Notes: generated by a model not told the origin, from the letters alone. A DNA stretch of 64,000 nt from Ferrimonas sediminum (GCF_900100175.1 NZ_FNEM01000013.1:54630-118629); one strand, 5' to 3'. Positions 25,554 through 35,679 are shown, numbered from the stretch's first letter. Translations and numbers: made by a program.

Positions 25554-26059
25554 TCAGTCTGTATCTGGGCGGGGCCCGCAGCGGGAAATCCGGACTGGCG
25601 GAAGCCTGGTGCCTGGCCAGCAGTCAGCGGGTGCTGTACGTGGCAACGGCCCGCAGCCATCCTAGCATGGCCGAGCGCATTGAACTGCACCGGCAACGCC
25701 GCCCGGATCATTGGCGCTGCATCGAGGAGCCGCTGAACCTGGTGCGGCTGCTGGAACAGGCCGACGCCGATGAGCTGCTGCTGATAGATTGTTTGACCCT
25801 GTGGCTGACCAATCAGTTGCTGGCCGGGGTGGATCTGGACCGCGAAATTGATCGCCTCTGCCGCGCCCTGGGCCAGTGCCGGGCCCAGGTGGTGCTGGTG
25901 TCCACCGAGGTGGGACAGGGGCTGATCCCCGACGACAGCATCAGCCGTCGCTTTGTCAGTGCCAGTGGCCAGATGCACCAGGCGATCGCCGCCATCGCCC
26001 GGCGGGTACAGTGGTGTCAGGCGGGCATTGAACGACCGTTAAAGGAGGGGGCCCGATGA
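25550..26059 (+). CDS. Second CobU-type cobinamide kinase/guanylyltransferase
   Basis: 169 aa, GTG start at 25550 overlapping the btuF stop (GTGA). It retains the P-loop GGARSGKS, ATARSHPSMAERIELHRQRR and LIDCLTLWLTNQLL, hence is a CobU paralogue, clearly diverged from the copy at 24196. The two genes flank btuF. Both key motifs are intact, so neither looks like a pseudogene. One copy may prefer cobinamide salvaged by import or made by remodelling. Confidence 0.85.
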   Translation: MISLYLGGARSGKSGLAEAWCLASSQRVLYVATARSHPSMAERIELHRQRRPDHWRCIEEPLNLVRLLEQADADELLLIDCLTLWLTNQLLAGVDLDREIDRLCRALGQCRAQVVLVSTEVGQGLIPDDSISRRFVSASGQMHQAIAAIARRVQWCQAGIERPLKEGAR

Positions 26060-26679
26060 CCACCACCGAGTTTCATTTGGTCCGTCACGGCCAGCCACAG
26101 GACGCCGAACGGTTGTTGGGACGCAGCGATCCGCCGTTAACCGAGTTGGGTTGGCGCCAGTGGCAGGCCAGCTGCGCGCCGCTGGTCTGGCAACATCTGT
26201 ACAGCTCGCCCCTGAGGCGCTGCGCCGACTTTGGCCAGCAACTGGCCCGGCAGCATCAGCGGCCGCTGCAGTTCGATGAGCGACTGCAGGAGCTGGACTT
26301 CGGTCACTGGGATGGCCAGCCTTTAGCACAGTTATGGCAACGGCCCGAGGGCGACTTTGAAGCCTACTGGCAGCAGCCCTGGCAGCAGGTGCCGCCGGCG
26401 GGGGAGACCACCGCCTCGCTGTTGCAGCGAACCACCGGCTTGTTGGCGGAGTTGGCCGAACGCCATCAGGGCGAGACGGTGTTGCTGCTGACCCATTCTG
26501 GCGTGATACGAGTGCTGTTGTCCTGGCTGCTCAGTGGGCAGCAACAGGACAATGCCCACCTGAGCCGGGTCGCGCTGGGGCATGCGGCTCGCCTGCAGAT
26601 CCAGGTGTACATCGATGAGCAGGGGCTGCACTGGCCCCAGTTGATGGGACTGTTTCCCGCTCCGACCGACCATGAGTGA
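26056..26679 (+). CDS. cobC: Alpha-ribazole phosphatase, histidine phosphatase family
   Basis: 207 aa. The catalytic RHG motif is at the N-terminus (LVRHGQPQ). A second-site Arg (SSPLRRCADF), ELDFGHWDGQPL and the distal LLTHSGVIR His complete the site. It removes the 5'-phosphate of alpha-ribazole phosphate or adenosylcobalamin phosphate. It overlaps the second cobU by 4 nt and cobT by 8 nt. Here cobC denotes the Salmonella gene name. Confidence 0.87.
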   Translation: MTTTEFHLVRHGQPQDAERLLGRSDPPLTELGWRQWQASCAPLVWQHLYSSPLRRCADFGQQLARQHQRPLQFDERLQELDFGHWDGQPLAQLWQRPEGDFEAYWQQPWQQVPPAGETTASLLQRTTGLLAELAERHQGETVLLLTHSGVIRVLLSWLLSGQQQDNAHLSRVALGHAARLQIQVYIDEQGLHWPQLMGLFPAPTDHE

Positions 26680-27751
26680 GACCGCTATGACGTACCCTAA
26701 GCCCACCATCGCCTTCAACATTCTCAATGGCGCGGCCACTCAGTTGCCGCAGCTGCATCAGTTGTCCGATGCCGGCGCCGGCCAGAATCTGATGCACCTG
26801 ACGCCGACCCGGGACAGTGAACTGATCGCCAACGGCATTGCCCTGACGCCGTTCCCCAGCCCGCCCCGGCCCACACCGCTGACGGCCAAAGGGCTGCTGG
26901 ATAACGGTGGCATCAGTCCGGCGGTCCTGACCCGGGGCATGCTCAATCGCCTGCATCAGGCCGGCCATGCCATTGAATTTCGTAGTTACAACTTCCAGGT
27001 TCAGAGCCCACAGCCGGGCTGTAGCGACTGGTTTTCCCATTGCCAGCATCATGGTGGCCTGCAAGTGGATACCGGCGTGCTGATTCAGGAGCAGTTGCTG
27101 CCGGAGTTGACTGCCCAGGCAGAGCGGGGCTGCATTAGCATTTTGGCGGAGTGTGGCGTCGGCGGCACCACCTTTTCCACCTTGTGGTTGCGACTGTTGA
27201 CCGGGTTGACGCTCAGTCCCGCCGGCAGCACCAAAGACGCCGACAAACTGGCGCAAAAGTCGCGTTTGCTGGCTCAGCTGGAACAGGAGTATCGCCGCCT
27301 ACATGGGCAGTTTGATGTCGAGGCACTGCTGGCCAGTCCGCAGTTTCACGACCAGATACAGCGGGCTCTGTTCGGGTTGCTGTGTCATTGGCCGGCGTCG
27401 TTGCCGGTGCCGCACCTGGCCGGCGGCATGATGTTTGTGGCCCCGCTCATTGCAGCGGCCCGAGTGCGGCCGGATCTCGGTGGCCGGGTGGATACCACCC
27501 GCTGGGTGATGGCGGCCGACGGCCAGTCGGTGCTGAGCCACCTGCCTCAAGATTGGCGACTGGGGTTGCATCAGACCGACTTCGGCCTCAGTGGCCTCGA
27601 GTGTTTGCAACGCTATGAGCAGGGGCTGGTGGTCGAAGGCTGTGGCCTGGGCGGGGTGCTGGTACTGGCGGAAGAGCTGGGGCTGGATGCCGACGACATC
27701 ATCACTACTTTGGAACAGGCGTGCACACGTCACCAATCGCAATTTCAATAA
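26672..27751 (+). CDS. cobT: CobT-like nicotinate-nucleotide phosphoribosyltransferase, archaeal/cyanobacterial (TIGR00303) type
   Basis: 359 aa. It differs from the Salmonella-type CobT: the familiar GKPxGSLGxLE segment is missing and the N-terminus reads [20 protein letters not shown]...[10 protein letters not shown]...[15 protein letters not shown], the pattern of the TIGR00303 group known from methanogens and cyanobacteria. [20 protein letters not shown] and VVEGCGLGG (Glu322, the probable catalytic base aligned to Salmonella Glu317) support phosphoribosyltransferase activity. Position between cobC and cbiP fits activation of the lower-ligand base as its riboside phosphate. An alternative ATG lies at residue 6. 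Confidence 0.8.
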   Translation: MSETAMTYPKPTIAFNILNGAATQLPQLHQLSDAGAGQNLMHLTPTRDSELIANGIALTPFPSPPRPTPLTAKGLLDNGGISPAVLTRGMLNRLHQAGHAIEFRSYNFQVQSPQPGCSDWFSHCQHHGGLQVDTGVLIQEQLLPELTAQAERGCISILAECGVGGTTFSTLWLRLLTGLTLSPAGSTKDADKLAQKSRLLAQLEQEYRRLHGQFDVEALLASPQFHDQIQRALFGLLCHWPASLPVPHLAGGMMFVAPLIAAARVRPDLGGRVDTTRWVMAADGQSVLSHLPQDWRLGLHQTDFGLSGLECLQRYEQGLVVEGCGLGGVLVLAEELGLDADDIITTLEQACTRHQSQFQ

Positions 27752-27761
27752 GAGAGAGACG

Positions 27762-29228
27762 ATGAGCAGTTATTCGTTAATGGTTCAGGGCACCACCAGT
27801 GATGCCGGAAAAAGCGTAATGGTGGCGGGATTGTGTCGGGTGTTGGCCCGTCGTGGGGTACGGGTGGCCCCATTTAAGCCGCAAAATATGGCGCTGAACA
27901 GCGCCGTGACCAAAGAGGGCGGTGAGATTGGCCGGGCGCAGGCGGTGCAGGCGCAGGCCTGTGGCCTTGAGCCCAGTGTGTTGATGAACCCGGTGTTGCT
28001 CAAGCCCAACACCGATACCGGCGCCCAGGTGATTGTTCGCGGCAAGGCGTTGTCCGACATGGACGCCCGCGGCTACCACGATTTTAAACCCAAGCTATTG
28101 CAACTGGTGGTGGACACCTTTGAGGAGCTGGGGCAGCAGGCGGACGCCCGTCTGGTAGAGGGGGCGGGCAGTCCGGCGGAGATCAACCTGCGCGAGCACG
28201 ACATCGCCAACATGGGCTTTGCCCTGGCGGCCGGGGTGCCGGTGGTGATCGTCGCCGACATCGATCGCGGCGGCGTGTTTGCCCACCTGTACGGCACCTA
28301 TGAATTGCTGTCGAAACAGGAAAAAGGCCTGGTAAAAGGCTTTATCATCAACCGTTTTCGCGGCGATCCCAGCTTGCTGGACTCTGGTCTGGAATGGCTG
28401 GAGGAGAAAACCGGCGTGCCGGTGCTGGGGGTGGTGCCCTACTTAAAGGGACTGTACCTGGAAGCGGAAGACGCCATCAATGTCCAGCAGACCGACGAGG
28501 ATGCCCGTTTTCGAGTGGTGGTGCCCGGTTTGCCGCGCATCAGCAATCACACCGATTTTGACGCGTTGCGGTTGCACCCCAAGGTGGACCTGCAGTTTGT
28601 GCGCCCCGGCCAACCCTTGCCTGCGGCGGATCTGATTATTCTGCCGGGTTCCAAGAGTACCCGCGCCGATCTGCAGGCATTAAGAGAGCAGGGCTGGGAT
28701 GCGCAGATCGCCCGTCACCTGCGCTTTGGCGGCAAGGTGATTGGCATCTGCGGGGGCTATCAGATGTTGGGCCAGAGCATCGACGATCCCCATGGCGTCG
28801 AAGGCCAGCCCGGCAGCAGCGAGGGATTGGGTTACCTGGCGACCCGCACCACTCTGGCCACCGCCAAGCAGTTGACCCGGGTTCGGGGGCAACTCACTCT
28901 GCTGGGAGAAACTGCCGACGTGGAAGGCTATGAGATTCATGCCGGTCACACCGAGGTCAGCGGCACCCAGCCGTTTGAGCTGGATGGGATCGCCGATGGC
29001 GCCTGTTCGGGCAATGGCCAGGTGTTGGGCGGCTACCTCCATGGGGTGTTTGATCAGCCCGAGGCCTGCAATCTGTTGCTGCGCTGGGCGGGCTTGGAGG
29101 CCCCCCATGCCAAGGCTCAGGATATGGCCGTATTGCGGGAGCAGGGCATCGACCGCCTGGCCGATGCGCTGGAAGCGCACCTGGATCTGGATACCCTGTT
29201 TGCCCCTGTGGCGGGGTGGCGCTCATGA
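27762..29228 (+). CDS. cbiP: Cobyric acid synthase
   Basis: 488 aa. N-terminal ATP-binding domain ([33 protein letters not shown]) and C-terminal triad glutamine amidotransferase domain with nucleophile in [10 protein letters not shown]. It amidates the b, d, e and g side chains of adenosylcobyrinic acid diamide. The ATG at 27762 gives the family N-terminus. Overlaps cbiA by 4 nt. Confidence 0.95.
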   Translation: MSSYSLMVQGTTSDAGKSVMVAGLCRVLARRGVRVAPFKPQNMALNSAVTKEGGEIGRAQAVQAQACGLEPSVLMNPVLLKPNTDTGAQVIVRGKALSDMDARGYHDFKPKLLQLVVDTFEELGQQADARLVEGAGSPAEINLREHDIANMGFALAAGVPVVIVADIDRGGVFAHLYGTYELLSKQEKGLVKGFIINRFRGDPSLLDSGLEWLEEKTGVPVLGVVPYLKGLYLEAEDAINVQQTDEDARFRVVVPGLPRISNHTDFDALRLHPKVDLQFVRPGQPLPAADLIILPGSKSTRADLQALREQGWDAQIARHLRFGGKVIGICGGYQMLGQSIDDPHGVEGQPGSSEGLGYLATRTTLATAKQLTRVRGQLTLLGETADVEGYEIHAGHTEVSGTQPFELDGIADGACSGNGQVLGGYLHGVFDQPEACNLLLRWAGLEAPHAKAQDMAVLREQGIDRLADALEAHLDLDTLFAPVAGWRS

Positions 29229-30541
29229 CGGTGGCTCACTGTCCGGCGCTGCTGGTGACCGCACCGGCCAGCGACAGCGGCAAAACCACGGTGGTGGCGG
29301 CCATGGCCCGTTACTGGCGCAACCGGGGCAAGCGGGTGCGGGTGTTTAAGACCGGTCCGGATTTTATCGACCCCAAGTTTCACGAAGTGGCCAGCGGCGA
29401 GCCCGCCTATCAGCTGGACCTGGGCATGATGGGCGAAGCCCAGTGTCGTCGTCACCTTTATCGGGCCGCCCGCGAGGCGGATCTGATCCTGATTGAAGGG
29501 GTGATGGGGATGTTCGATGGCACCACCTCCAGTGCCGATCTGGCGGTGGCCTTCGGGGTACCCGCGCTGGCGGTGATTCCGGCGGCCAAGATGGCCCAGA
29601 CCTTTGGGGCGATTGCCTGTGGTCTGGCCCATTATCGCCCCGACGTGACCCTGTTCGGAGTGGTGGCCAATCAGGTCGGCAGTGCCGGTCATGCCACCCT
29701 GCTGCGTCACAGCGTGCCGGACGGCATTGCGTTTTGCGGCTGGTTGCCCCGGGATGAGTCGCTGGCATTGCCCGATCGCCACCTGGGACTGGTTCAGGCC
29801 GAGGAGTTGCCGGATCTGGACGCCTGGCTGGATGCCGCGGCCCAAAAGCTTGGAGAAAGTTGCGACATGCCGCTGCCTGAGCCGGTGGCGTTTCAGGCCG
29901 GGCCGGAAGATGAGGCCCTTCAATGTCTGGGGCAGCCCCTGGCCGGGCAACGTATCGCCGTCGCCCAGGATGCCGCCTTTGCCTTTGTCTATCACGACAA
30001 CCTGTCCCTGCTGACGCAACTGGGGGCCGAGCTGGTGACATTCTCGCCGTTAGCGGGAGAGGGGTTGCCGACCTGCGACAGCCTGTATCTGCCCGGGGGC
30101 TATCCGGAACTGCACACCGGCGCCCTAGGCGCTAATAACGTGCTGTCTCAACAGATTCGTGACCACATCGAGGCCGACAAGCCGGTGGTGGCGGAGTGCG
30201 GCGGCATGTTGTATCTGCTGCAGCAACTGACCGATATTGAGGGCCAGATCCACGCCATGGTGGGGGCCCTGCCGGGATCGGCGATCATGCAGTCGCGGCT
30301 GCAGGGCATCGGCATTCTGGTCGCCGAACTGGAGCAGAATCAGATCAAGGGCCACTGTTTTCATTACTCCAGCAGCGACATCCAGCTGACGCCTGTCACC
30401 GAAGCGGTACAGCGCGGCCGGGTGCGGGTCGGCGAGCCGGTGTACACTCACCGGCGAGTGGTGGCGTCCTACGTTCACTGGTACTTTGCCAGTGCTCCGG
30501 CGCTGGTGGCGCGCTGGTTTGATGCCAACAAGGAGTCGTGA
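29225..30541 (+). CDS. cbiA: Cobyrinic acid a,c-diamide synthase
   Basis: 438 aa. [20 protein letters not shown] is the ATP site, [13 protein letters not shown] the substrate segment, and [12 protein letters not shown] carries the amidotransferase Cys. It amidates the a and c carboxylates using glutamine or ammonia. The ATG at 29225 overlaps the cbiP stop. Confidence 0.95.
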   Translation: MTVAHCPALLVTAPASDSGKTTVVAAMARYWRNRGKRVRVFKTGPDFIDPKFHEVASGEPAYQLDLGMMGEAQCRRHLYRAAREADLILIEGVMGMFDGTTSSADLAVAFGVPALAVIPAAKMAQTFGAIACGLAHYRPDVTLFGVVANQVGSAGHATLLRHSVPDGIAFCGWLPRDESLALPDRHLGLVQAEELPDLDAWLDAAAQKLGESCDMPLPEPVAFQAGPEDEALQCLGQPLAGQRIAVAQDAAFAFVYHDNLSLLTQLGAELVTFSPLAGEGLPTCDSLYLPGGYPELHTGALGANNVLSQQIRDHIEADKPVVAECGGMLYLLQQLTDIEGQIHAMVGALPGSAIMQSRLQGIGILVAELEQNQIKGHCFHYSSSDIQLTPVTEAVQRGRVRVGEPVYTHRRVVASYVHWYFASAPALVARWFDANKES

Positions 30542-31302
30542 TGCACCCGAAACTGATTCTGACCGCACTGGGGTTTCTGACCCGCTTGCCGATGCCGGCC
30601 TGGGTGCCGTTTGATGGCGACAGCGTTGCCCGCGCGGCGCGGTGGTTTGCCCTGATTGGTCTGTTGATTGGCGCGTTGGCGGCCGGGTGTCTGTGGTTGC
30701 TTGAACCCTACCTCGGCCAGCCGTTGGCGGTGGTACTGGTACTGGTGCTGGTGCTGCGACTGACCGGCGCCTTCCATGAGGATGGGCTGGCGGATTGGTG
30801 CGACGGTTTTGGTGGTCACTGGCTGCGTCAGCGTAAGCTCGAGATCATGAAAGACAGCCAGATCGGCACCTACGGGGTTCTGGCCCTGATGGCGGCGTTT
30901 GCCATCAAGGTAGTGGCGTTGTCGACGCTGCCGCTGGGGCTGGCGATGCTGGCGCTGGTGATAAGCCATGGTGGCGGTCGCGCCGTGGCCGGTCTGGTGC
31001 CGGTATTGCTGCCCTATGCCCGGGACGACGGCAACAGCAAAACGCCGCAGCGGGATCGCGCGCCGGGCTACCTGGCCCAGTTGACGCTGATGATCTGCGC
31101 CGCGGTGCCTTTGTTGGCACTGCCTTATGAGGCGGCGGCGGTGTTGGTGCTGGCCTGGAGCGGCGCCTTCGCCTGGATGGTCTGGAACATGAATCGCCAC
31201 ATTCAGGGCTACACTGGCGACACCCTGGGTGCCACCGAGCAGGTGGTAGAGCTGGTGACCCTGCTGGTGTTGGTGGCGTTGTTCAATCAGGGCTATCTAT
31301 GA
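30541..31302 (+). CDS. cobS: Adenosylcobinamide-GDP ribazoletransferase (cobalamin synthase)
   Basis: 253 aa, polytopic. LGFLTRLPMPA at the N-terminus, the conserved acidic segment AFHEDGLADWCDGFGG, and EIMKDSQIGTYG define CobS. It joins alpha-ribazole(-phosphate) with GDP-cobinamide at the membrane. ATG at 30541 is embedded in the cbiA stop (TGATG); GTG at 30538 is an alternative. Confidence 0.93.
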   Translation: MHPKLILTALGFLTRLPMPAWVPFDGDSVARAARWFALIGLLIGALAAGCLWLLEPYLGQPLAVVLVLVLVLRLTGAFHEDGLADWCDGFGGHWLRQRKLEIMKDSQIGTYGVLALMAAFAIKVVALSTLPLGLAMLALVISHGGGRAVAGLVPVLLPYARDDGNSKTPQRDRAPGYLAQLTLMICAAVPLLALPYEAAAVLVLAWSGAFAWMVWNMNRHIQGYTGDTLGATEQVVELVTLLVLVALFNQGYL

Positions 31303-32273
31303 AACAGCTGTTGAATGTAACGGTAAACCCGGCTCCCGGGCATCTGCTTCGGGACTGGTCACACGCCCGGCAGTGGCTGCAATCGGCGGGACTGGACGGT
31401 TATGAGATCGCCCCCCATGGCCAGTTTGATGCGGGCCAGGTGCCACAGGATCTGGTGGGTGGGCTGCACCTGACGTTCTTCCCGATTCTGACCCCGTTCT
31501 GGCACCGGGATCAGGACGCATTGATGGCCATATTTGGAGATTGGCAAACCGTGGAGCATTTCTACGGCAGCCGTGACCCGGAGCACCTGGTGGCTATCTA
31601 TGTGCACCAGCTGAATCTGGCGGCGGATCTGGGGGCGCCCTACGTGGTGTTCCATCCGGTCACCTGCGACATGGACAACCTGTTCAGCCAGCGCTTTCCC
31701 TGGCACTGGCGCGATACCCTCAAGGTGTGCGCCGAGCTGATCAACGCCGCGATGGCGCAGAGTCGCTTTTCCGGCCGGCTACTGTTTGAAAATCTGTGGT
31801 GGCCCGGCAGTTTTCGCCTCGACAGCCGTCAGGAGTACGACACCCTGCGTCAGTGGGTGAATTACGATAACTGCGGGCTGTGCTTTGATGCCGGCCATAT
31901 GATGGCTACCCATACCGGCCTGCGCACTGAGCAGGAGGGCGTGGCGTTCTTGCAGCAGCGGTTAAAATCGCTGGATCTGACTGACGAGATTCATACGCTG
32001 CACCTGAATTGCAGCCTCAATGGCGCCTATATCGAGGCGGCCAAACAGACGCATGAGCCGTATCGGGGCTGTGCGGATTTCTGGTATCGACTGGAGGTGG
32101 CATTGAAACACGTGACTCAGATAGACGGTCATCACCCTTTTACCAATAGCGATCTGCGACCGCTGCTGGCGGCCATCGAGCCCGAGCACCTAGTGCATGA
32201 ACTGGCGCAGGACTCCCTGGAACAGTGGCAACGAGCCTGTGAGCAACAGCAGGCCTTGGTGATCTCATGTTGA
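31299..32273 (+). CDS. cbiR: Probable CbiR cobamide-remodelling hydrolase (AP endonuclease 2/TIM-barrel fold)
   Basis: 324 aa xylose isomerase-like TIM barrel. Likely metal ligands: His119 (VVFHPVT), Glu164 (LLFENLWW), Asp197 and His200 (FDAGHM), and His232/His235 (HTLHLN). It lies inside the cobalamin operon between cobS and cbiB with overlaps on both sides. CbiR, described from Akkermansia muciniphila, belongs to this superfamily and hydrolyses the phosphoribosyl bond of the cobamide nucleotide loop so that the lower ligand can be exchanged. The fold and location fit well; the assignment is not proved by sequence alone, and a sugar-phosphate isomerase or nuclease remains possible. No cbiZ is visible here. 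Confidence 0.72.
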   Translation: MKQLLNVTVNPAPGHLLRDWSHARQWLQSAGLDGYEIAPHGQFDAGQVPQDLVGGLHLTFFPILTPFWHRDQDALMAIFGDWQTVEHFYGSRDPEHLVAIYVHQLNLAADLGAPYVVFHPVTCDMDNLFSQRFPWHWRDTLKVCAELINAAMAQSRFSGRLLFENLWWPGSFRLDSRQEYDTLRQWVNYDNCGLCFDAGHMMATHTGLRTEQEGVAFLQQRLKSLDLTDEIHTLHLNCSLNGAYIEAAKQTHEPYRGCADFWYRLEVALKHVTQIDGHHPFTNSDLRPLLAAIEPEHLVHELAQDSLEQWQRACEQQQALVISC

Positions 32274-33193
32274 TGGGGGCCGACTGCTGGCAAGTGGCAC
32301 TGGTGGTGTGCCTGGCACTGCTGCTGGACCGCCTTCTGGGCGAACCGACCCGGTTTCATCCATTAATCGGTTTGGGACGCCTTATTACTCTGGCAGAGCA
32401 GAAACTGTACGGCGATCGTCGTTGGCGCGGCGCAGTGGCGCTGGCCGTGCTGACACTGCCGGCACTGTTGTTGATGGCTTTGCCCTGGCCCTGGTGGGCC
32501 GAGGCGTTGGTGCTGTACCTGTGTCTCGGTGGCCGCAGCCTTGGGGAACATGGCCAGGCGGTGGCGGCGGCGTTAAAGCAGGGGGATCTTTCGTTGGCCA
32601 GGGAGCGGGTCGGCTACATCGTCAGCCGCAAGACCCAGACCCTGTCACAAGCCCAGGTGGTCAGTGCCACGGTGGAGTCGATGTTGGAAAATGGCAATGA
32701 TGCCGTGTTTGGTACCCTGTTCTGGTATATGGTGGCAGGGGCGCCAGGCGCCATTATCTACCGTATTGCCAATACCTTGGATGCGCGTTGGGGCTATAAA
32801 AACGCCAGGTATCGCCGTTTTGGCTGGGCTGCGGCCCGCTGGGATGATCTGTTGAACTACCTGCCGGCGCGCCTGTGCGTGTTGACCTACGCCATACAGG
32901 GGGCCGGCCGGGGCCGGTTGGCCACGGCGCTGCGCTGCGCCTGGCAGCAGGGCCGTCAATGTGCCAGCCCCAACGGCGGCCCGGTCATGGCCAGTGGCGC
33001 CGGTGCCCTGGGGGTGACCATTGGTGGCCGCGCCGAGTACGATGGTTACCAGTGCGATAAGCCGTTGCTGGGGCAGGGCCCCGAGGCCGACTGGCGTGCC
33101 ATTGACCAGGCGGTGGCGTTGGTAAACCGGGGCGCCGCTCTATGGGCGGTCGCCTTGATGATGATAGCAGTTGTTGTGGAGGGCGCCCTATGA
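32267..33193 (+). CDS. cbiB: Adenosylcobinamide-phosphate synthase
   Basis: 308 aa membrane protein. LLLDRLLGEPTRFHPLIGLG, VGYIVSRKT, VESMLENGNDAVFGTLFWYM and DDLLNYLPARL are CbiB signatures. It attaches aminopropanol (phosphate) to cobyric acid. It overlaps cbiR by 7 nt and cobD by 4 nt. Confidence 0.93.
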   Translation: MLMGADCWQVALVVCLALLLDRLLGEPTRFHPLIGLGRLITLAEQKLYGDRRWRGAVALAVLTLPALLLMALPWPWWAEALVLYLCLGGRSLGEHGQAVAAALKQGDLSLARERVGYIVSRKTQTLSQAQVVSATVESMLENGNDAVFGTLFWYMVAGAPGAIIYRIANTLDARWGYKNARYRRFGWAAARWDDLLNYLPARLCVLTYAIQGAGRGRLATALRCAWQQGRQCASPNGGPVMASGAGALGVTIGGRAEYDGYQCDKPLLGQGPEADWRAIDQAVALVNRGAALWAVALMMIAVVVEGAL

Positions 33194-34194
33194 GCGCATT
33201 GCACCATGGCGGCCGCCTGAGACAGGCGGTGGCCGAATTTGGCATCGATCGATCCCGGTGGCTGGATCTGTCCACCGGCGTCAGCCCCTGGACCTACCCT
33301 TTAGAGCCCATCGCTCTGGAGCAGTGGAACCGACTGCCGGAAGAGGAGGATGGCCTGGAGCGGGTGGCCCGGCGCTATTACGACTGCCAGTCGCTGCTGC
33401 CGGTGGCCGGCTCCCAGGCGGCGATTCAGGCGTTGCCCTTGGTGTTGAAAACCATGACCGAACTGCCTCAGGAGCCGGTAGTGGCTTTACCCCGCGTCGG
33501 TTACAAAGAACATCAGAAAGCCTGGCTTAGGGCCGGTTGGCGGGCCGAGTTGTACGACAACGAGCCGGACTCGGCGCTGTTGGCTCAGGTGCAGGCGCTG
33601 GTGGTGATCAACCCCAATAATCCCACCGGTCACCGGGTGCCGTCGATGCGGTTGATGCAGTGGCACCGCCAGTTGGCCGAGCAGGAGGGCACCCTGCTGG
33701 TGGACGAAGCGTTCGCCGATGTCGATCCCAAGGACTCCATCAGCCACTGGTGTCCCCAGCCCAACCTGGTGGTGCTGCGATCCATCGGTAAGTTCTTCGG
33801 CCTAGCGGGCATTCGCGCGGGCTTTGTACTGGCGGAGCAGGAGCTGTTAATGGCGCTTACGGATCTGCTGGGTCCCTGGACCGTGGCCGGACCGTCGCGG
33901 GAGGCGTGCCGGCAGGCATTGGCGGACAGGGCCTGGCAGCAATCGCAACGGGCCCGGTTGGAGCGGGCGGCGCTGCGACTGGCGGCGATGCTGTCGTCTC
34001 TGCCGGGAACCTTGTCCGGTACCCCGCTGTTTCAGACCCTGATCTGCGACCACGCCGAGCAGTGGCACCGACAACTGTGCCAGCAGGGCATTCTGGTGCG
34101 TCTGACCGATGAAAAGGACGGATTGCGGATTGGCCTGCCCAGCAGCGCCGAGCAGTGGCAGCGCCTGCAGGAGGCGCTGCTGACTCTGAACTAG
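33190..34194 (+). CDS. cobD: L-threonine-O-3-phosphate decarboxylase
   Basis: 334 aa PLP-dependent, aminotransferase-fold enzyme that makes (R)-1-aminopropan-2-ol phosphate for CbiB. HHGGRLRQA and DLSTGVSPW at the N-terminus, NPNNPTGH, LLVDEAFAD and the PLP-Lys region RSIGKFFGLAGIRAGF are present. ATG at 33190 overlaps the cbiB stop. The last 4 nt overlap the convergent lipoprotein gene. The operon ends here without a visible terminator. Confidence 0.92.
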   Translation: MSALHHGGRLRQAVAEFGIDRSRWLDLSTGVSPWTYPLEPIALEQWNRLPEEEDGLERVARRYYDCQSLLPVAGSQAAIQALPLVLKTMTELPQEPVVALPRVGYKEHQKAWLRAGWRAELYDNEPDSALLAQVQALVVINPNNPTGHRVPSMRLMQWHRQLAEQEGTLLVDEAFADVDPKDSISHWCPQPNLVVLRSIGKFFGLAGIRAGFVLAEQELLMALTDLLGPWTVAGPSREACRQALADRAWQQSQRARLERAALRLAAMLSSLPGTLSGTPLFQTLICDHAEQWHRQLCQQGILVRLTDEKDGLRIGLPSSAEQWQRLQEALLTLN

Positions 34195-35465
34195 TGGCCT
34201 AGGTCGGCCAGCTCGGCTCGATCCAGGCGCTCATCCGCCAGGGCGATGTCGGCAAACTGCCGGTGGCTGAAGCCCTGCTGCCACAGCGTCGGCGGCAGGT
34301 GCGCAAAGCTGGCCTGATAGGCCGGGTCGACCTCCAGGCGTAACTCGCCAATCTCATCCAGAGACAACCCGAACAGTCGGCTGGCCAGAGACAGGGGTTG
34401 GCTCTGTGGCTGGCCGGCGTACAGTGCCGCCAGCGGCGGCCATTGCCAGTGGTTTCGGGCCAGTGACACCGGCACCCGGTGGGGCAGTTGGCTGTCGCCC
34501 ATCTGGTAATGGCGCTTTAACACCAGGTATTTCTCCGGAATGGCACGGCTCGAGTCCCACCAGTGGCCGTCGACCACATCAAACAGGGCGTTGGTCTCTT
34601 TGGCACTGACGCCCCCCAACCAGTGAATCGCTTCCTCTAGCCACACCGTCATACTTTGATCGTACAACTGGCTGTTGAGCACCAATTTCGATTGAATCAA
34701 CGCCAGCGACAGCTTGGCCCCCAGCATATTGGAGTACAGATCCTCCGGGCTGTAGGCGGACACGGTTTCCGGCCAACTGGCCAGGCTGGCGTAGCCCCGC
34801 CACTGGGCGATTTCGTGGGACTCGGCCTTGAAGTAGGCCAGTCGCGCCGCCAGTGCGGCGGCCAGTTGCCAGCGCTGATGGTTGCTCAGGCTCGAGGCAT
34901 CGAAGGCGTGCAACTGCACGTAGCGACGGCCGATCTCGCCCTTCAGCTCGATCACCTGATCCTGGCCCAGCTGTTTGAAGATTGGAAAAAACAGCCCGAC
35001 GGTATCGTCGGCGGTGTCGCGGACATGGGCCAGATCGATAAAGCCGCCCCGTTTGGTGTACACAATGCCGTTGTTTTCGGTGCCGGAGTTTCGAGTGGCG
35101 CTGACGCTGGAGCGGGTGAAGCCCAGCATGCCGCCATCGTAGGTGTGGGGGCCAATATCGGTGGCGTCGACGGTGTTGCCGATCCGGTACAACGGGATCG
35201 GCAGGGCGCCGACTTTCACTTTCTGCATGTTACCGAAGGCGCAGCAGGGGCGCAGGCTTTTGGGCAAGGGGAAGTTCGGCATGCTGTCGCTGGGCAGATC
35301 CCACAGCTGGATCTCATCGCCGGGGTGGCCGAGGGCGCGGGCGATGGTATTGGCATCGGGTCTGGGGTGCCCCTGCCACTGGGTGGTACAGGCGCTCAGC
35401 AACAGCGTCAGGCCGACCATCATCGGGGCCAGAGTTAGGCTAACAGTTATGCGGGGCAGGATCAT
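34191..35465 (-). CDS. DUF4056-type lipoprotein
   Basis: 424 aa. The signal ends in lipobox LSAC (an internal ATG near 35424 gives a shorter, more usual signal). LRPCCAFGN, NGIVYTKRGGFIDLAHVRDTAD and YAPEDLYSN-like segments match DUF4056 proteins. Hydrophilic beyond the signal, so probably periplasmic and membrane-tethered. Function unknown. Convergent with, and overlapping by 4 nt, the end of the cobD operon. Confidence 0.72.
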   Translation of the reverse strand: MILPRITVSLTLAPMMVGLTLLLSACTTQWQGHPRPDANTIARALGHPGDEIQLWDLPSDSMPNFPLPKSLRPCCAFGNMQKVKVGALPIPLYRIGNTVDATDIGPHTYDGGMLGFTRSSVSATRNSGTENNGIVYTKRGGFIDLAHVRDTADDTVGLFFPIFKQLGQDQVIELKGEIGRRYVQLHAFDASSLSNHQRWQLAAALAARLAYFKAESHEIAQWRGYASLASWPETVSAYSPEDLYSNMLGAKLSLALIQSKLVLNSQLYDQSMTVWLEEAIHWLGGVSAKETNALFDVVDGHWWDSSRAIPEKYLVLKRHYQMGDSQLPHRVPVSLARNHWQWPPLAALYAGQPQSQPLSLASRLFGLSLDEIGELRLEVDPAYQASFAHLPPTLWQQGFSHRQFADIALADERLDRAELADLGH

Positions 35466-35679
35466 GGCTCTGAAATGAATTCCAACAAATTAATTGATGA
35501 TATCTCTGGGTTGAACCGGGATCGATGGCTACAATCGACGGTTTTCACATGCTTTACACGATTGAAAATAAACACTAAGCGTGAGAGCTTAGGATGTTAG
35601 AGAGTCGCCCTCGTCACTGCAAGGGCAAAACGCAACTCACGTTGTTTCAATCGTTGCACCAACTTGTCTGTTACAGAGA

